From Chara braunii (Eukaryota; Streptophyta; Charophyceae; Charales; Characeae), in contig BFEA01000010.1 of assembly GCA_003427395.1 (NCBI GenBank), positions 3,752,881 through 3,789,502 on the forward strand: 36,622 bases of DNA, written 5' to 3'. Made by a program: the position numbers and the translations under genes. Below, piece after piece: positions 19,860 through 31,190 of the stretch. Below the pieces are notes generated by a model. The model saw nothing but the letters and a program-made list of their open reading frames with translations, was not told the DNA's origin and searched no databases. Positions within the stretch are counted from its first letter, which is position 1. Each line of letters starts with the position of its first letter.

Positions 19860-20437
19860 GTTACATCGAGGCTAGCAACCAGGCAAGTGAGGTAAGTCAC
19901 GCAAGCGATCTCGATTATTGGGGAGTAGAGAAAATCGTTAGAATCAGGTTAAATAAATAATCCAGGGCTAAATCCCATCACAAATAATTCACATGAATGT
20001 TAATCAAATATTAAATAATCAATGTTTTTTTTTTTTTTTTAATTCTTTTTCTCACTTCTTAATTATATTATTGGAAATAAAGAAAATGAAGGGCAATTTT
20101 ATCAAAAATAAATTTCGATGGAATTTAATTAAATAGCAAATATTTTGTTATTCTCTCCTCTTTTATTATTTTTAATCCTCTCTCTCAGTTTTACTCTTGA
20201 TATTAAAATTAATAAAAAACTTAGGGTTCGATTCCTCGTCAATTGTTGAGTGTGAAAGCGATGCGTCGAGGCCTACCACCATGCCTCCGTACCGCGGCCG
20301 GCCTCTTCAGGAACAGCCTCGGAACGGACGAAAATGATAGGCACTAGGCGCGGCAGGCGCAGCCGTTCCGGTCGTTGATTTCAAGGGTCAATTTTAATAG
20401 TTGACATCGATAATATTAGGGGTCTCTTCCCGACCCC
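19860..20437. other. Non-coding, AT-rich; hairpin 20416-20440
   Basis: AT-rich sequence with a 16-base T run (20025-20040). A perfect hairpin with 9-bp arms TTAGGGGTC and GACCCCTAA around TCTTCCC leads directly into the 57-bp repeats. Confidence 0.5.
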
Positions 20438-20703
20438 TAATTTCTCCCGACGGCTCGGACGAAAGTCCCGGTCAATCCCTCTAGGCAGACAATCTAATTT
20501 CTCCCGACGAAAGTCCCGTCAATCCCTCTAGGCAGACAATCTAATTTCTCCCGACGGCTCGGACGAAAGTCCCGGTCAATCCCTCTAGGCAGACAATCTA
20601 AGGGTTAATCTATATACACATCTAGATGTGTATAAGAGACAGCCCCTAATTTCTCCCGACGGCTCGGACGAAAGTCCCGGTCAATCCCTCTAGGCAGACA
20701 ATC
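20438..20703. repeat. 57-bp repeats, four units, partly artefactual
   Basis: Units at 20438-20494, 20495-20541 (47 bp), 20542-20598 and 20647-20703. Full units are identical. The short unit lacks one copy of the 9-bp segment between two GACG motifs and one G. The fourth unit follows an adapter sequence and repeats the first unit together with its CCCC flank, so it is probably a duplicated assembly of the same DNA. Confidence 0.85.
20613..20642. other. Nextera mate-pair junction adapter remnant (artefact)
   Basis: 20624-20642 reads AGATGTGTATAAGAGACAG, the 19-base Tn5 mosaic end used in Nextera libraries. The 11 bases before it (TATACACATCT) are the end of the opposite-oriented copy, giving the circularisation junction of a mate-pair library. 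Genomic sequence up to 20613 reappears at 20718, so 20614-20718 (105 bp) is best read as non-genomic or duplicated. Confidence 0.93.
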
Positions 20704-20802
20704 TAAGGGTTAATCTATCGGATCTCCGGTGGCCAACTGACCTTCGGCCGCCCGACATCGTTCTGGATCCACGAACTAGAATCCTTCTCGCCACGTTATC
20801 TG

Positions 20803-21215
20803 CTAGGCTCCTTCAAGCATTCGCACGGTGTTGCCCCCGGAGGCCAAGGTGATCCCAATGGTGCGCCACTCTTCTTCCGATAGGTACAACGATTTCGTGG
20901 CCTGTACACATCCCGGAAGGTCCAGTTCACGCCCCCAAATTCCCCCTTTGCACGCCATTCCAGCTCCACTACTAGATACACCGTGTCTTCATCCAAATCT
21001 ACTCCCACCCAGTCCATCACCAGGTTGCTTACCCCGTTCCTTGTCGGCATACTTATTTCTATTCTGCTATCTATCTCACTTGGTTGCAAGATCCCACAAA
21101 GTGTCATTTTCGAGCCATCCTGCAGTGTCCCCCTTCGCGCTTTCTTTTGATCGACTACTGCGTCCATCGAAATTCTGTGTTTTCCTAGTTTAGTTTCCCT
21201 CGTTCTGCGGCCCAA
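20803..21215 (-). pseudogene. Unrecognised protein domain, copy 4 (degenerate)
   Basis: The minus-strand frame carries RIEISMPTRNGVSNLVMDWV, then DTVYLVVELEW, matching copy 3 (GIEMTLPTRNEW..WVG, SFLWVERVW). A frame change then leads to SLYLSEEEWRTIGITLASG, ending in a stop at 20803-20805. That last segment corresponds to VYLSKSGWHLLCVTLASG in copy 3 and IYLSKEGEYAMVLDLAS in copy 2. The order of the three blocks is the same in copies 3 and 4. I cannot assign a known family. The alternation of hydrophobic residues suggests beta strands. It is clearly decayed: a frame change and no credible start. Confidence 0.5.
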
Positions 21216-21363
21216 CCGTCTTCCTAATGTACACTTGCTCTTGGTGTTGATCCTCCCCCATACATACCCTGATCCTTTTCTTATTTGCCTGCCGTCGGCG
21301 CCCTTTCTGCCTATGCATTGACCTTCAAACTAAACCCATAAGACTTCGAAGAGTAGGAACACG

Positions 21364-22207
21364 TCACCTACATATGAGGGGGTTGTTGCCACCTCGCGGC
21401 GAAGTATCACATCCTCGGTTCTGTCGTCCCCACCTCGATCCGGAGGTCCTTAATAACCTTGAAAGGATGCCGACGATCTTTTTTGCTCTATCACAATAGA
21501 AGGGTCCTACTTCTAGCGAGATCTTATAGTAGGCACCAGCCAGCCACACGGAGCCCAATCTACCTCGTACAAGGATTCCACCACCGCGTGGATGTGTTCG
21601 TACTCGTCGAACCAATCCGCCACGATGTGCGGTACCCAGGTCTGGACTAACTGGTACGGCAGTCTAAGCTCCTCCCATCCTTCTATTACAACCATGCTGT
21701 TTATTTCATCCCATCCTTCGTTGGCAAAACCTTGGACCATATCGCGAGTCCATTGCTCGGCTTCCCCCAAGATCCACATTGGGTTTTGCCCGGACGCCAG
21801 TGTTACACAGAGCAGATGCCACCCGCTTTTCGATAGGTACACCGTCTCGAGGGACTCCACATTCCTTTCGACTACGTCGTCCATCCTTCCTCCTCTCTTA
21901 ACGGGTTCCATACCCTTTCTACCCATAGAAATGACAGTTCTGATGCGATCTCCTCTCCTACCCAGCCACAGGTCGTTCCTCGCCATTCGTTCCTTGTTGG
22001 CAGGGTCATCTCTATTCCACCTTCGAACCGCCTTGGTTTCCACCCTTCAAACATCCGATCGTTTAAGCGTTGTTCCCTAGCCATGCTTGCCCCCTGCACA
22101 ATGCCTACCACCGTTATCATTCCTGCCCCGCGGACCTGTCCCTCAAAAGTCCCAGTCCTCCATTGCATCACCTCCCTCCTCATCGGAGAGATCGTCCTCT
22201 TCCTCAT
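21364..22207 (-). pseudogene. Unrecognised protein domain, copy 3 (degenerate, three frames)
   Basis: This is the most complete copy. The first part (22207-21872) reads GTFEGQVRGAGMITVVGIVQ, GIEMTLPTRNEW, WVGEE and SELSFLWVERVWNP. The second (22043-21513, another frame) reads VYLSKSGWHLLCVTLASGQN, EINSMVVIEGWEELRLP and VADWFDEYEH. The third (21615-21364) reads YYKISLEVGPFYCDRAKKIV followed by GILSRLL. The last block matches SRLSIEMGPFEGNWARELAK with ILNCLS in copy 2. The changes of frame between blocks that keep a constant order show an old coding sequence with indels. No known catalytic motif or transmembrane segment is visible. Confidence 0.5.
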
Positions 22208-22916
22208 ACCATGGATCCTTTATCCCATCCATAAACATCTCCCCTATCGCTTTATTCTCGTAGATTATTTTCCAATGCACGGGGCTTGGGACAAACATAT
22301 CGTTCGTGCTGAGACAATTTAGTATCTTGGCTAGCTCTCTCGCCCAATTCCCTTCGAAAGGCCCCATTTCAATCGATAGACGGGAAAAGTCTTGTTGGCC
22401 GCCTTGGTACAGCCTAAGGCTTGACGTGGACTGACATATCCGTACCAGCCTACTCCGGGTTCCGAAGACAACATCCACAAAAAGGACACACCTCATTGTT
22501 CTAAGTGGCCGCCTTACGTTCCGTCTATCTTGGAGTTCCACCCGCACATCTATCTTTTCCATGTCCATCTCTTCCTGCTGACATGTCGTCCACATTACTT
22601 CCCGTTCCGCCCGACTAAGCAAATTGTACGGGACTACCCTTGATGCCAAGTCCAGAACCATTGCGTACTCTCCTTCCTTGGACAAGTAGATCCATCCTCG
22701 GGCCTCCACAGTCCCTCAAAATTCCAAATTTGTCAAGCTCGGCGTTAGCCGGGTTAGGTTGACCTTGGTCCATAATGTTTCTATCCAAAGGAAGGCGTCC
22801 CCTTCACCCAGCATCACGACTTGGTATGCCGGCTCTAGATCTGTCCAGGTCCCTTCTTCTGCGAGAACGACGAGTACCCCATCCTTGACACCTATTGGCA
22901 TTTCCGGTCCGCTGTA
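22143..22916 (-). pseudogene. Unrecognised protein domain, copy 2 (one in-frame stop)
   Basis: The frame runs almost uninterrupted from about 22916 to 22143, broken by one TGA at 22716-22718. Blocks in order are EPAYQVVMLGEGDAFLWIET, then after the stop WIYLSKEGEYAMVLDLAS, KIDVRVELQDRRNVRRPLRT, CVLFVDVVFGTRSRL and SRLSIEMGPFEGNWARELAK. An acidic C-terminus follows (WYEEEDDLSDEEGGDAMEDW). The acidic tail and stop at 22143 could be the real end of a protein. The block order agrees with copies 1 and 3. Function unknown. Confidence 0.5.
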
Positions 22917-23080
22917 ATAGATTGGGGACGATAGCCATCACGCCATCTTGGTTTCAGCATCCGATCCCTGTTGTTCGCAACCAAGCACCGACCCCGATCC
23001 TTGGGTCCAATCAGCCTACATCCTGGATGAGAATATTTCATACCCCTCATCAAGGTCTAGCCTCGTTTACCTCCCCGTTC

Positions 23081-23410
23081 TCAAAATCTATCCCTCCTCG
23101 AATACCCTCGAACGGTCCCCCTTTCACCCAAACTCATTTTCTTGGTTCCTTTCAAAGTTGACCTTTGTTTATTCCTCTCATGGTCTTCACTCACTCGTGC
23201 GGACCTAGGCAGGAGGTGGCAATAGACTAGAATCTTGGCCCTGCCCAACAACTCATGTCTCAACCAGTTTTACAGAGGGGGATACAAAATACAAAAAACT
23301 GGGGCAATCCCACACACAGATACGGTCATCTCCTCATCGGCCTCTTTCCAAAGTGGTCTCTCCACTATTACCATCGGTAAAGTTTTATCCCATACCTCAA
23401 GCACAGCTCA
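23081..23410 (-). pseudogene. Coding-like relic between domain copies
   Basis: The minus strand reads LEVWDKTLPMVIVERPLW, KEADEEMTVSVCGIAPVFC and ILYPPL to a stop, then resumes with LRHELLGRAKILVYCHLL. The composition and single stop look like decayed coding sequence, probably another part of the same family, but I could not align it convincingly. Confidence 0.25.
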
Positions 23411-24702
23411 GCCGTTGCGAGTGCGGTACCTCAACTCCGGCACAGGGTATCACCCCTCTCCGTTTGCCCAGAATACCCCATCCCGTCTTGCCGCCCTCGC
23501 ACACCCCCGTGGGAACGGGAATCACCCCGCTCACCCTAGTAGGAACAAAGGTCAGTCGTTCGGGCCTTCACTTCCATCGGTCCGATAAGAGTTAGTCCTT
23601 CCCATGTCGTGCCGCGGGAGGCTATTAATCATCCCCGAGGCGCCCTCCTTGCCCCACATGCAGCGGCCCTTCTCGGTCTACCGACAAGCAGCCGCCTTGC
23701 TCGAGGAGACGTTTCGCATCCCGCTTGGGCAAGGTCCCGAGCCATGCTCGGTCCGCTCGGGAAGAGTGCTACTAATCAACAGGCGAGACCAACTCCTGCC
23801 TAATAGTCCGGTGGCCTAACCTCCCACACATGAGACAAGGTGGCACTTCAAAGAGACGACGGTTCGCAACCCGTCCTAGCTGGTTCATACCCACCCTTTC
23901 CTTCGGTAGGCAGGACGCTCAATTTCCCCTCATGCACGTCTTAAGTCCCAAGTGCGACACACAGTATGAGTGCCTTTCCCATGGTGCATTCATCGCATCC
24001 TACCCATACCTCGCATTATCTCTCAGGACCGTGTGTGCCACTGCCCCTATTGTCCATACACAGTGGCTGGTTTCTTTTCGTGAGCGTTTTCAAGGGTGAA
24101 CTAGTTTTCTTTGGAGTTTAGCAACTCCCTTCATTCCCATTCTCTTCTTTCGTCTGTCGCTTCATAGGGCATGATTGTTCTTTTCTCTATTATCGTTGTG
24201 TTCATGCTGGTTCCTTCAAGCATCTAAAGTGTATAGTCCATGGGCCCGCTGGGCCCAGTTGAAGAAGAGAGAAGAGCACCCAGCCGTTCGGATCACTCCG
24301 CCGCGGGGTTTTAATTGGACCCCGGCCGAAGCCGAGGGACCAACCGCCTGCCAAGTAATCGGAACCCTTCTTTCACACGAAAAGGAAGGGTCGACATGTG
24401 ACTTGCCGTAAGCCTCCCCGGACTGGCGAACACCAGCACTGGAGGAAGGGGGGCTACATCCACTTCGGAGAGGAGTTGTTGATCAAGTGTGCAATCAAGC
24501 ATGTTATACCTCCAAGCCTGGCCATGCCATGTGCCCAGCCACTCTCAAATCTGATTCTCTCAAAGGGAAGAGCAAACTCGAGTCCTTATTTTCTTATCTT
24601 TGGTTGTCTACATGCCCATGCGTCGGGCACCCCATCGGGATGGATAGGACAAGCTTAACCCTATGCGCGTCACCTCCACCATTTTTGTAGGGCCAAACCC
24701 CG
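23411..24702. other. No assignable gene; possible further decayed coding sequence
   Basis: Both strands have several frames of 60-120 codons with no consistent similarity to the neighbouring domain copies. Nothing else notable is seen. Confidence 0.3.
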
Positions 24703-25245
24703 TTAGACTTTCGAGCCTGTGTCGACCCCACTGCGGGTCCCAGTTGGCTCGGCCCGCCCACGCTCATGCTCAGGGCACGGGCCATTCGTCACGGGGTCAC
24801 CCCCACCTAGTGCTTTGAGATGGATGGGGGTGGGTCGTCGAGCTAGAGAGCTTTGACATAGGGGATGTAGCTCAGCCCTCACGCGGGTGGTAGTCTCGAT
24901 GATCTTTTCGCAAGCGTAATTTTCCTGATTTTTGATTATGTTCGCAAGCAATTGCTCCTTCCAATACTCGAGCAGCCCAGGGGTTCTTTGAGAGTTCTCT
25001 TCCTTTGTGTGGAAGCTAAGCATTATCCTTGGGCCACACACCATTTCCCTAACGCAACAGTCATATTGCATCGTCAGGGGGCGGCAATGCCGTCTTCTCC
25101 TTTCATCGCTACGCATTTTCGTGATCCGCATATGCCATTCATGGCTTTGTTGTCTGCCCCTTAGTCTTTTCGGGTACTCCATCCGCATGCAAAGGGCTAC
25201 TTGACACTTCAACCATTCAATACTCCACTCCCCCTCAATACACAC
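24703..25245 (-). pseudogene. Unrecognised protein domain, copy 1 (most upstream, diverged)
   Basis: The frame reads CIEGEWSIEWLKCQVALC, HEWHMRITKMRSDERRRR, RPLTMQYDCCVREMVCGPRI and LEYWKEQLLANIIKNQEN. These align in order with EGEYAMVLDLAS, KIDVRVELQDRRN, RPLRTMRCVLFVDVVFGTR and GNWARELAKILNCLSTN of copy 2. Identity is low, but charged and aromatic positions and block spacing correspond. The C-terminal third (after HLKALG) looks like read-through of non-coding sequence. No ATG start is evident; the frame simply opens here. Confidence 0.4.
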
Positions 25246-25800
25246 TCAAAGTCTCATACACAAAGGCCCTATTCATAGGTGAGTTTACACTTGGCCCTTT
25301 GCCCTTTCCCATTTCTTTTGCCGCTCAGCCTACCCGGCCCAATTCCGCTCAAGACATCCCAATGCTACTCACCTACACAGTCAAACGCAAATGCAAAGAC
25401 CAATACAATCCCCCATTGGGGTCAACGCATAGCGCTTCCCACATGCCTCACTTTTCTTTCTTTACCCTTGGCCACCTTCCATTTTCTTTCTTTTGCCCAG
25501 TCAATCCATCCTCTTTCTTTAGTCATGCAGTCGGGGTTCTGGTTTTCACAGCGTTTTTGCGCTCACCGCTCTCAAATATTCCTTCTCTTTTCCTTCTTGG
25601 TGGCAAAAGGGACCGACAATCCTTCCCTTGCCCTCTTTTTCCACCAAGTGAGGTCAACTTTCTCTCACCGTTCGTCCCCTGGTAATGTAACAAGTGAGAG
25701 GGAGAGGTTAGTTGCGTGCCAAGTGGGAAGAGAAAAAGGTTTAGACTTGGGTTATGGGAGAGGTAGAGGAGAGAGGACCAGAGGATGAAATAGAGGAACG

Positions 25801-25805
<5 letters not shown>
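25246..25805. other. Non-coding spacer before the satellite
   Basis: Pyrimidine-rich then purine-rich sequence without family-like frames. Confidence 0.35.

Positions 25806-25853
<48 letters not shown>
25806..25853. repeat. (GA)n microsatellite
   Basis: Uninterrupted GA dinucleotides lie about 60 bp before the first satellite monomer. Confidence 0.95.
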
Positions 25854-25855
<2 letters not shown>

Positions 25856-25911
25856 CCCTAATCCTAATCAAGCCTTACCCTTACTTGACCTACCGTCCCC
25901 CGTTCAAGACC

Positions 25912-27225
25912 TGAACTGGTACATCATTAAGTGAGAGAAAGTCTGAACAACTCACGTGTAACTAGCCTACACATGCACATAGAGCTATAGAGGCAACAAG
26001 TTTTGAACCGGTACATCATCAAATGAGAGAAAGACTGATCGGCACAAGTGGAACTGCCTTACACATGCACATAGAGTTATGGAGGCAGCAAGATCTGAAC
26101 CGGTACATCACCAAGTGAGGGGAAGACTGAAAAGCACAAGTGTAACTAGCTTACACATACACATAGAGCTATGGAGGCAGCAAGATCTGAAGCGGTACAT
26201 CACCGAGAGAGGGGAAAACTGAACAGCACAGGTGTGACTCTCCCACATATGCACAAAAAGCCATGGAAGCGCCAGACGTGAAACGACACATCACCAACGG
26301 AGAGAAAGACCAATCAGCACAGGTGTGACTATCCTACACGTGCACATAGAGCTATGTAAGCAACTGATCTTAACCGACACATTCCCGAGTGAGAGAAAGA
26401 CCGAACATCACAAGTGTGACTATCCTACACATGCATAAGGAGCCATGGAAGCAACAAATCTGAACTGGCATATCATCAAGTACACAAGTGTGACTATCCT
26501 ACACAAGTGTCCAGAAAGACTGGACAACACAAGTGTGACTATCCCATACATGCACATAGAGCTATGGAAGCAACAGATCTGAACCGGCAGATCACCAAGT
26601 GAGAGAAAGACTAAACAACACAAGTGTGACTGTCCTACACATGCACAAGGAGCCATGGAAGCAACAGATCTGAACCGGTACATCACCAATTGAACGAAAG
26701 ATTGAACAGCACAAGTGTGACTATCCTATACATGCACAAAGAGCCATGGAAGCAACAAACCTGAACCGGCACATCACCAAGTGAGAGAAAGACTGAACAA
26801 CGCAAGTTTGACTATCTTAGACATGCACAAAGAGCCACGGAAGCAACAAATCTGAACTAGTACATCACCAAGTGAGAGAAAAACTGAAGAGCACAAGTGT
26901 GACTATCCTACTCATGCTCATAGAGCTTGTGGAAGCAACAGATCTGAACCGGCACATCACCAAGTGAGAGAATGACCAATCAGCACAGGTGTGAATATCC
27001 TACACATGCACATAGACCTATGGAAGCAACAAATCTGAACCGACACATCACCAAGTGAGAGAAAGACTGAAAAGCACAAGTGCGATTATCCTACACATGC
27101 ACAAGACGCCATGGAAGCAACCGATCTGAACTGGCACATCATCAAATGAGAAAAAGACTGAACAATACAACTTTAACTATCCTAGTCATGCTCATAGAGC
27201 TTATGGAAGCAACAAATCTAAACCG
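25912..27225. repeat. 91-bp satellite, subfamily A
   Basis: About 14 monomers of 91 bp (for example 26596 to 26687). Diagnostic segments are AAGTGTGACTATCCTACAC, then ATGCACA.AGAGC.ATGG, GAAGCAACAGATCTGAACCG and GCACATCACCAAGTGAGAGA. Monomers near the left edge are more diverged. Minus-strand frames such as 26420-26689 are by-products of the 91-bp period, because 273 (three periods) is a multiple of three. Confidence 0.95.
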
Positions 27226-30150
27226 GCAGTGAGAGAAAGAACTGAACTTGCACAAGTTAGACTAGAGTATACACATTCATGAAGCTAGGGAAGCATCTAG
27301 GAAGAACCGACACATCACTAAGTGAAGAGATGATTGAACTGTACAAGTGAAACTAGAGTATGCACATGTGTGAAGCTATGGAAGCAATTAGGAAGAATTG
27401 GCACATCACCAAGTGAGAAAAGGACCGAACTGCACAACTTAGACTAGAGGATACACATGTGTGAAGGTATGGAAGCAACTAGGAAGAACTGGCACATTAA
27501 GTGAAGAAAGAGTTCAACTGGACAACTTAGGCTAGAGCATACACGTGTGAAGCTATGGAGGCAACTAGAAAGAGCCGGCACACCACCAAGTGAAGAAAGG
27601 ACTGAACTTCACAAGTGAAACTAGAGCATACACGTGTGAAGTTGTGGAAGCAACTAGGAAGAACCGACACATCACCAAGTGAAGAAAGGACTGAACTGCA
27701 CAACTTAGACTGGAGCATACACATATGTGAAGCTATGGAAGCAACTAGGAAGAACCGACACATCACCAAGTGAAGAAAGAACTGAAGTGCACAACTTAGA
27801 CTAGAGCATACATATGTGTGAAGCTATGGGAACAACTAGGAAGAAGCGGTATATCACCAAGTGAAGAAAGAACTGAACTTCACAACTTAGACTAGAGCAT
27901 ACACATGTGTGAAGCTATGGAGGCAATTAGGAAGAACCGACATATCACCAAGTGGAGAAAGAACTGAACTGCACAAATGAAACTAAAGCATACACATGTG
28001 TGAAGCTATGGAAGCAACTAGGAAGAACCGGTACATCACCAAGGTGAGAAAGGAATGAACTTTGCAAGTGAAACGAGAGAATACACATGTGTGAAGCTAT
28101 GGAAGCAACTAGGAAGAATCGGTACATCACCAAGTGGAGAAAGGACGAAACTCTGCTAGTGAAACGAGAGCATACAAATGTGTGAAGCGATGGAAGCAAC
28201 CAGGAAAAACCGGCACATCACCAAGTGAAGAAAGGACCGAACTGAAGACTTGAACTACACAACTTAGACTAGAATGCACATGTGTGAAGCTATGAAAGCA
28301 ACTAGGAAGAACCGGCATGCCTCCAAGAAAGGACTGAACTTCACAAGTGAAACTAGAGCATACACATGTGTGAAGCTATGGAAGCGACTAGGAAGAATCG
28401 ACACATCTACAAGTGAAGAAAGAACTGAACGGCACAAATGAAACTAGAGCATACACATGCATGAATCTATGGAAGCAACTAGTAGGAACCGACACATCCC
28501 CAAGTGAAGAAGGGACTAAACTTCACAAGTGAAACTAGAGCATACACATGTATGAATCTATGGAATCAACTAGGAAGAACCAGCACATCACCAAGTGAAG
28601 AAAGAACTGACCTGCACAACTTAGACAGAGCATACAGATGTGTGACGCTATGGAGGCAACTAGGAAGAACCGACACATCACCCAGTGGAGAAGGGACTGA
28701 AATGCACAACTTGGACCAGAGCATACACATGTATGAAGCTATGGAATCAACTAGGAAGAACTGGCAGATCACCGAGTGAAGAAAGAATTGACAAGAAGAA
28801 CTGGCAGATCACCTAGTGAAGAAAGAATTGACCTGTACAACGTAGACTAGAGCATACACATGTGTGAAGCTATGGAGGCAACTACGAAGAACTGATACAT
28901 CACCAAGTGGAGAAAGGATTGAACTGCATAACTTAGACCAGAACATACACATGTGTGAAGCTATGAGAACAACTAAGAAGAAACGATACATCACCAAGTG
29001 AAGAAAGAATTGAACTGCACAACTTAGACTAGAGCATACACATGTGTGAAGCTATGGAGGCAACTAGGAAGAATCGGCGCATCACCAAGTGGAGAAAGGA
29101 CTGAACTGCACAAATGAAACTAGAGCATACAGATGTGCGAAGTTATGGAAGGAATTAGGATGAACCGACATATCACCAAGTGAAGAAAGAACTGAACTGC
29201 ACAACTAGAGCATATACATGTGTGAAGCTATGGAGGCAACTAGGAAGAACCGACACATCACCAAGTGGAGAAAGGACTAAACTGCACAAATGAAACGATA
29301 GCATACACATATGTGATGAACCGACACATCACCAAGTGAAGAAAGAACAGAACGTCACAAATAAAACTAGAGCATACACATGTGTGAAGCTATGGAAGCA
29401 ACTAGGAAGAACCGGCATATCACCGAGTGAAGAAAGGACTGATCTTCACAAGTGAAACTAGAGCATTTGCGTGTATGAAGCTATGGAAGCATCTAAGAAG
29501 AACCGACACATCACCAAGTGAAGAAATAACTGACCTGCACAACTTAGGCTAGAGCATACACATGGGTGAAGCTATGGAGGCAATTGGGAAGAACCAGCAC
29601 ATCACCAAGTGGAGAAAGGAGTGAAGTGCACAAGTTAGACCAGAGCATACACATATGTGAAGCTATGGGAACAACTTGGAATAATCGGTACATCACCGAG
29701 GGAAGAAAGAACTGAACTGCACAACTTAGACTAGAGCATACACATGTGTGAAGCTATGGAGGCAACTAGGCAGAACCGGCACATCACCAAGTGGAGAAAG
29801 AATCGAACTGCGCAAATGAAACTAGAACATACACATGTGAAGTTATGGAAGCAATTAGAATGAACCGGCACATCACCAAGTGAAGAAAAAACTGAAATGC
29901 ATAGTTAGGGCATACACATATGTGAAGCTATGGAGTGAACTAGGAAGAACCGACATATCACTAAGTGGAGAAAGTATTGAACTACACAAATGAAACTATA
30001 GCATACACGTGCGAAGTTACGGAAGCAACTAGGATGAAACGGCACATCACCAAGTGAAGAAATAACTGAACTGCAGAACTTAGATTAGAGGATGCACATG
30101 TGTGAAGCTATAGTGGCAACTAGGAAGAACCGACACGTCAGCAAGCGGAG
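27226..30150. repeat. 91-bp satellite, subfamily B, with higher-order pattern
   Basis: About 33 monomers of the same 91-bp frame but with different diagnostic sequence: ACTAGAGCATACACATGTGT, GAAGCTATGGAGGCAACTAG, GAAGAACCG and CACATCACCAAGTGAAGAAA. Three internal variants alternate: one with CTTAGAC and GGAGGCAA, one with AAATGAAAC and GATGAACC, and one with GGGAACAAC. In the right part, equivalent variants recur about 700 bp apart. Short deletion monomers occur near 28790, 29200, 29310 and 29900. No protein is expected. Confidence 0.95.
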
Positions 30151-30270
30151 AAAGAGTGTTGCATGTGAGTGAGACTTGCTCAAACACCTGCATAGGACTC
30201 ATGAAAGCAACCATACTTGAATCGGATCATCACAAGGTGAAAAATCAGACAATGCAAGAGGTAAGGATCA
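30151..30270. repeat. Degenerate edge monomer of the satellite
   Basis: Remnants such as CATGAAAGCAACCATACTTG and ATCATCACAAGGTGAAAAAT follow the monomer order with many changes, as is usual at satellite borders. Confidence 0.6.
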
Positions 30271-31190
30271 CCAACATGCTGGCCTGAGTGAGAACCAATG
30301 AAACGATTTGCCCCCAAGTGGAGGGAGAGAGTGATGTTGAGGTGAGAGCGAGTAAAACTCTAGGAATCACATGGCTCAAAGCGGTGATTTATTCAGGGAG
30401 TGAAGGAAGTGACCATCATGGAGACACTACTAATGGAGGAGCTACTCCCTATCTCTTCCCTACATTTGGGAAACTTTAGCGATGGAGGGAGAAAGGAGCT
30501 GAGGAGAAAGGAGAGGAGAGGAGGAGTGGAAGATTAAAGAAGAAAAGGAAATAAGGAAGAAGAAGAAGAGGAAGAAGAAGAAGAGAGGAGAGGGAGAGGA
30601 AGAAAAAGAAGAAGAAGAAGTTTATCCTTCTTGTCCCCACTCACCTCTCTTATATCCTCTTGCTGTTGAAGACCAGTCTGGATGAAATTCCTACTTCCCT
30701 TGCACATGTTTCACTTAGCTATGACTCTCTTCTTCCTTAAGCCCTCATCTTCTTCCTCTTCCAGCCTCTCCCTGGCTATGGCAAGCTCTAACTACCAAGG
30801 CTATGGAGTCGTCCTCTCTAGGAGGGCTAAAAGGGTTCTTCCAAGCCTCTCTCTTTTTCCCACAGCCAAGGGGCTATGGCGAACCACCTGCTTGGGCCAC
30901 CACTACTCACACTAGCTCCAATGGTTGCCTTAACTAGCCTACAACCGCCTCCAAGTCTCCCAACTGGCAGCGGTTCCCCAGTAGAGTGCTCCTATGAGCT
31001 CACTTGGGCAGCATGGGCGCTCATGCAAATGTGAGTGTAGCAGGCTGCTCCCTCAACTTATGTAGGCTGAAACTGGTGCATCGGCCAGCCCATGGGCCTC
31101 CCCATGTGCCTCTTAAGTGAATTGAGGTACCCCCATGGCAATTTCCACCACTAGGCATGTCCGGGGGTACCTGGGCCTCATTTTGGCCAA
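30271..31190. other. Non-coding; GA/GAA-rich tract at 30480-30625
   Basis: A purine tract of GAA and GGA repeats is followed by CT-rich sequence. A 77-codon plus-strand frame at 30682-30915 has a hydrophobic start and a serine run, but nothing else supports it. Confidence 0.5.

Noticed and set aside
26420-28997. Minus-strand frames of 60-90 codons with repeated FFLVASIASHMC-like peptides
   Set aside because: They fall exactly on the 91-bp satellite and repeat with it; they are composition by-products.
25912-30150. CRISPR-like array
   Set aside because: Whole monomers are repeated without unique spacers, and the setting is eukaryotic; it is a satellite.
30682-30915. Small secreted protein with hydrophobic start and Ser run
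   Set aside because: Short, low complexity, in CT-rich DNA, with no supporting context.
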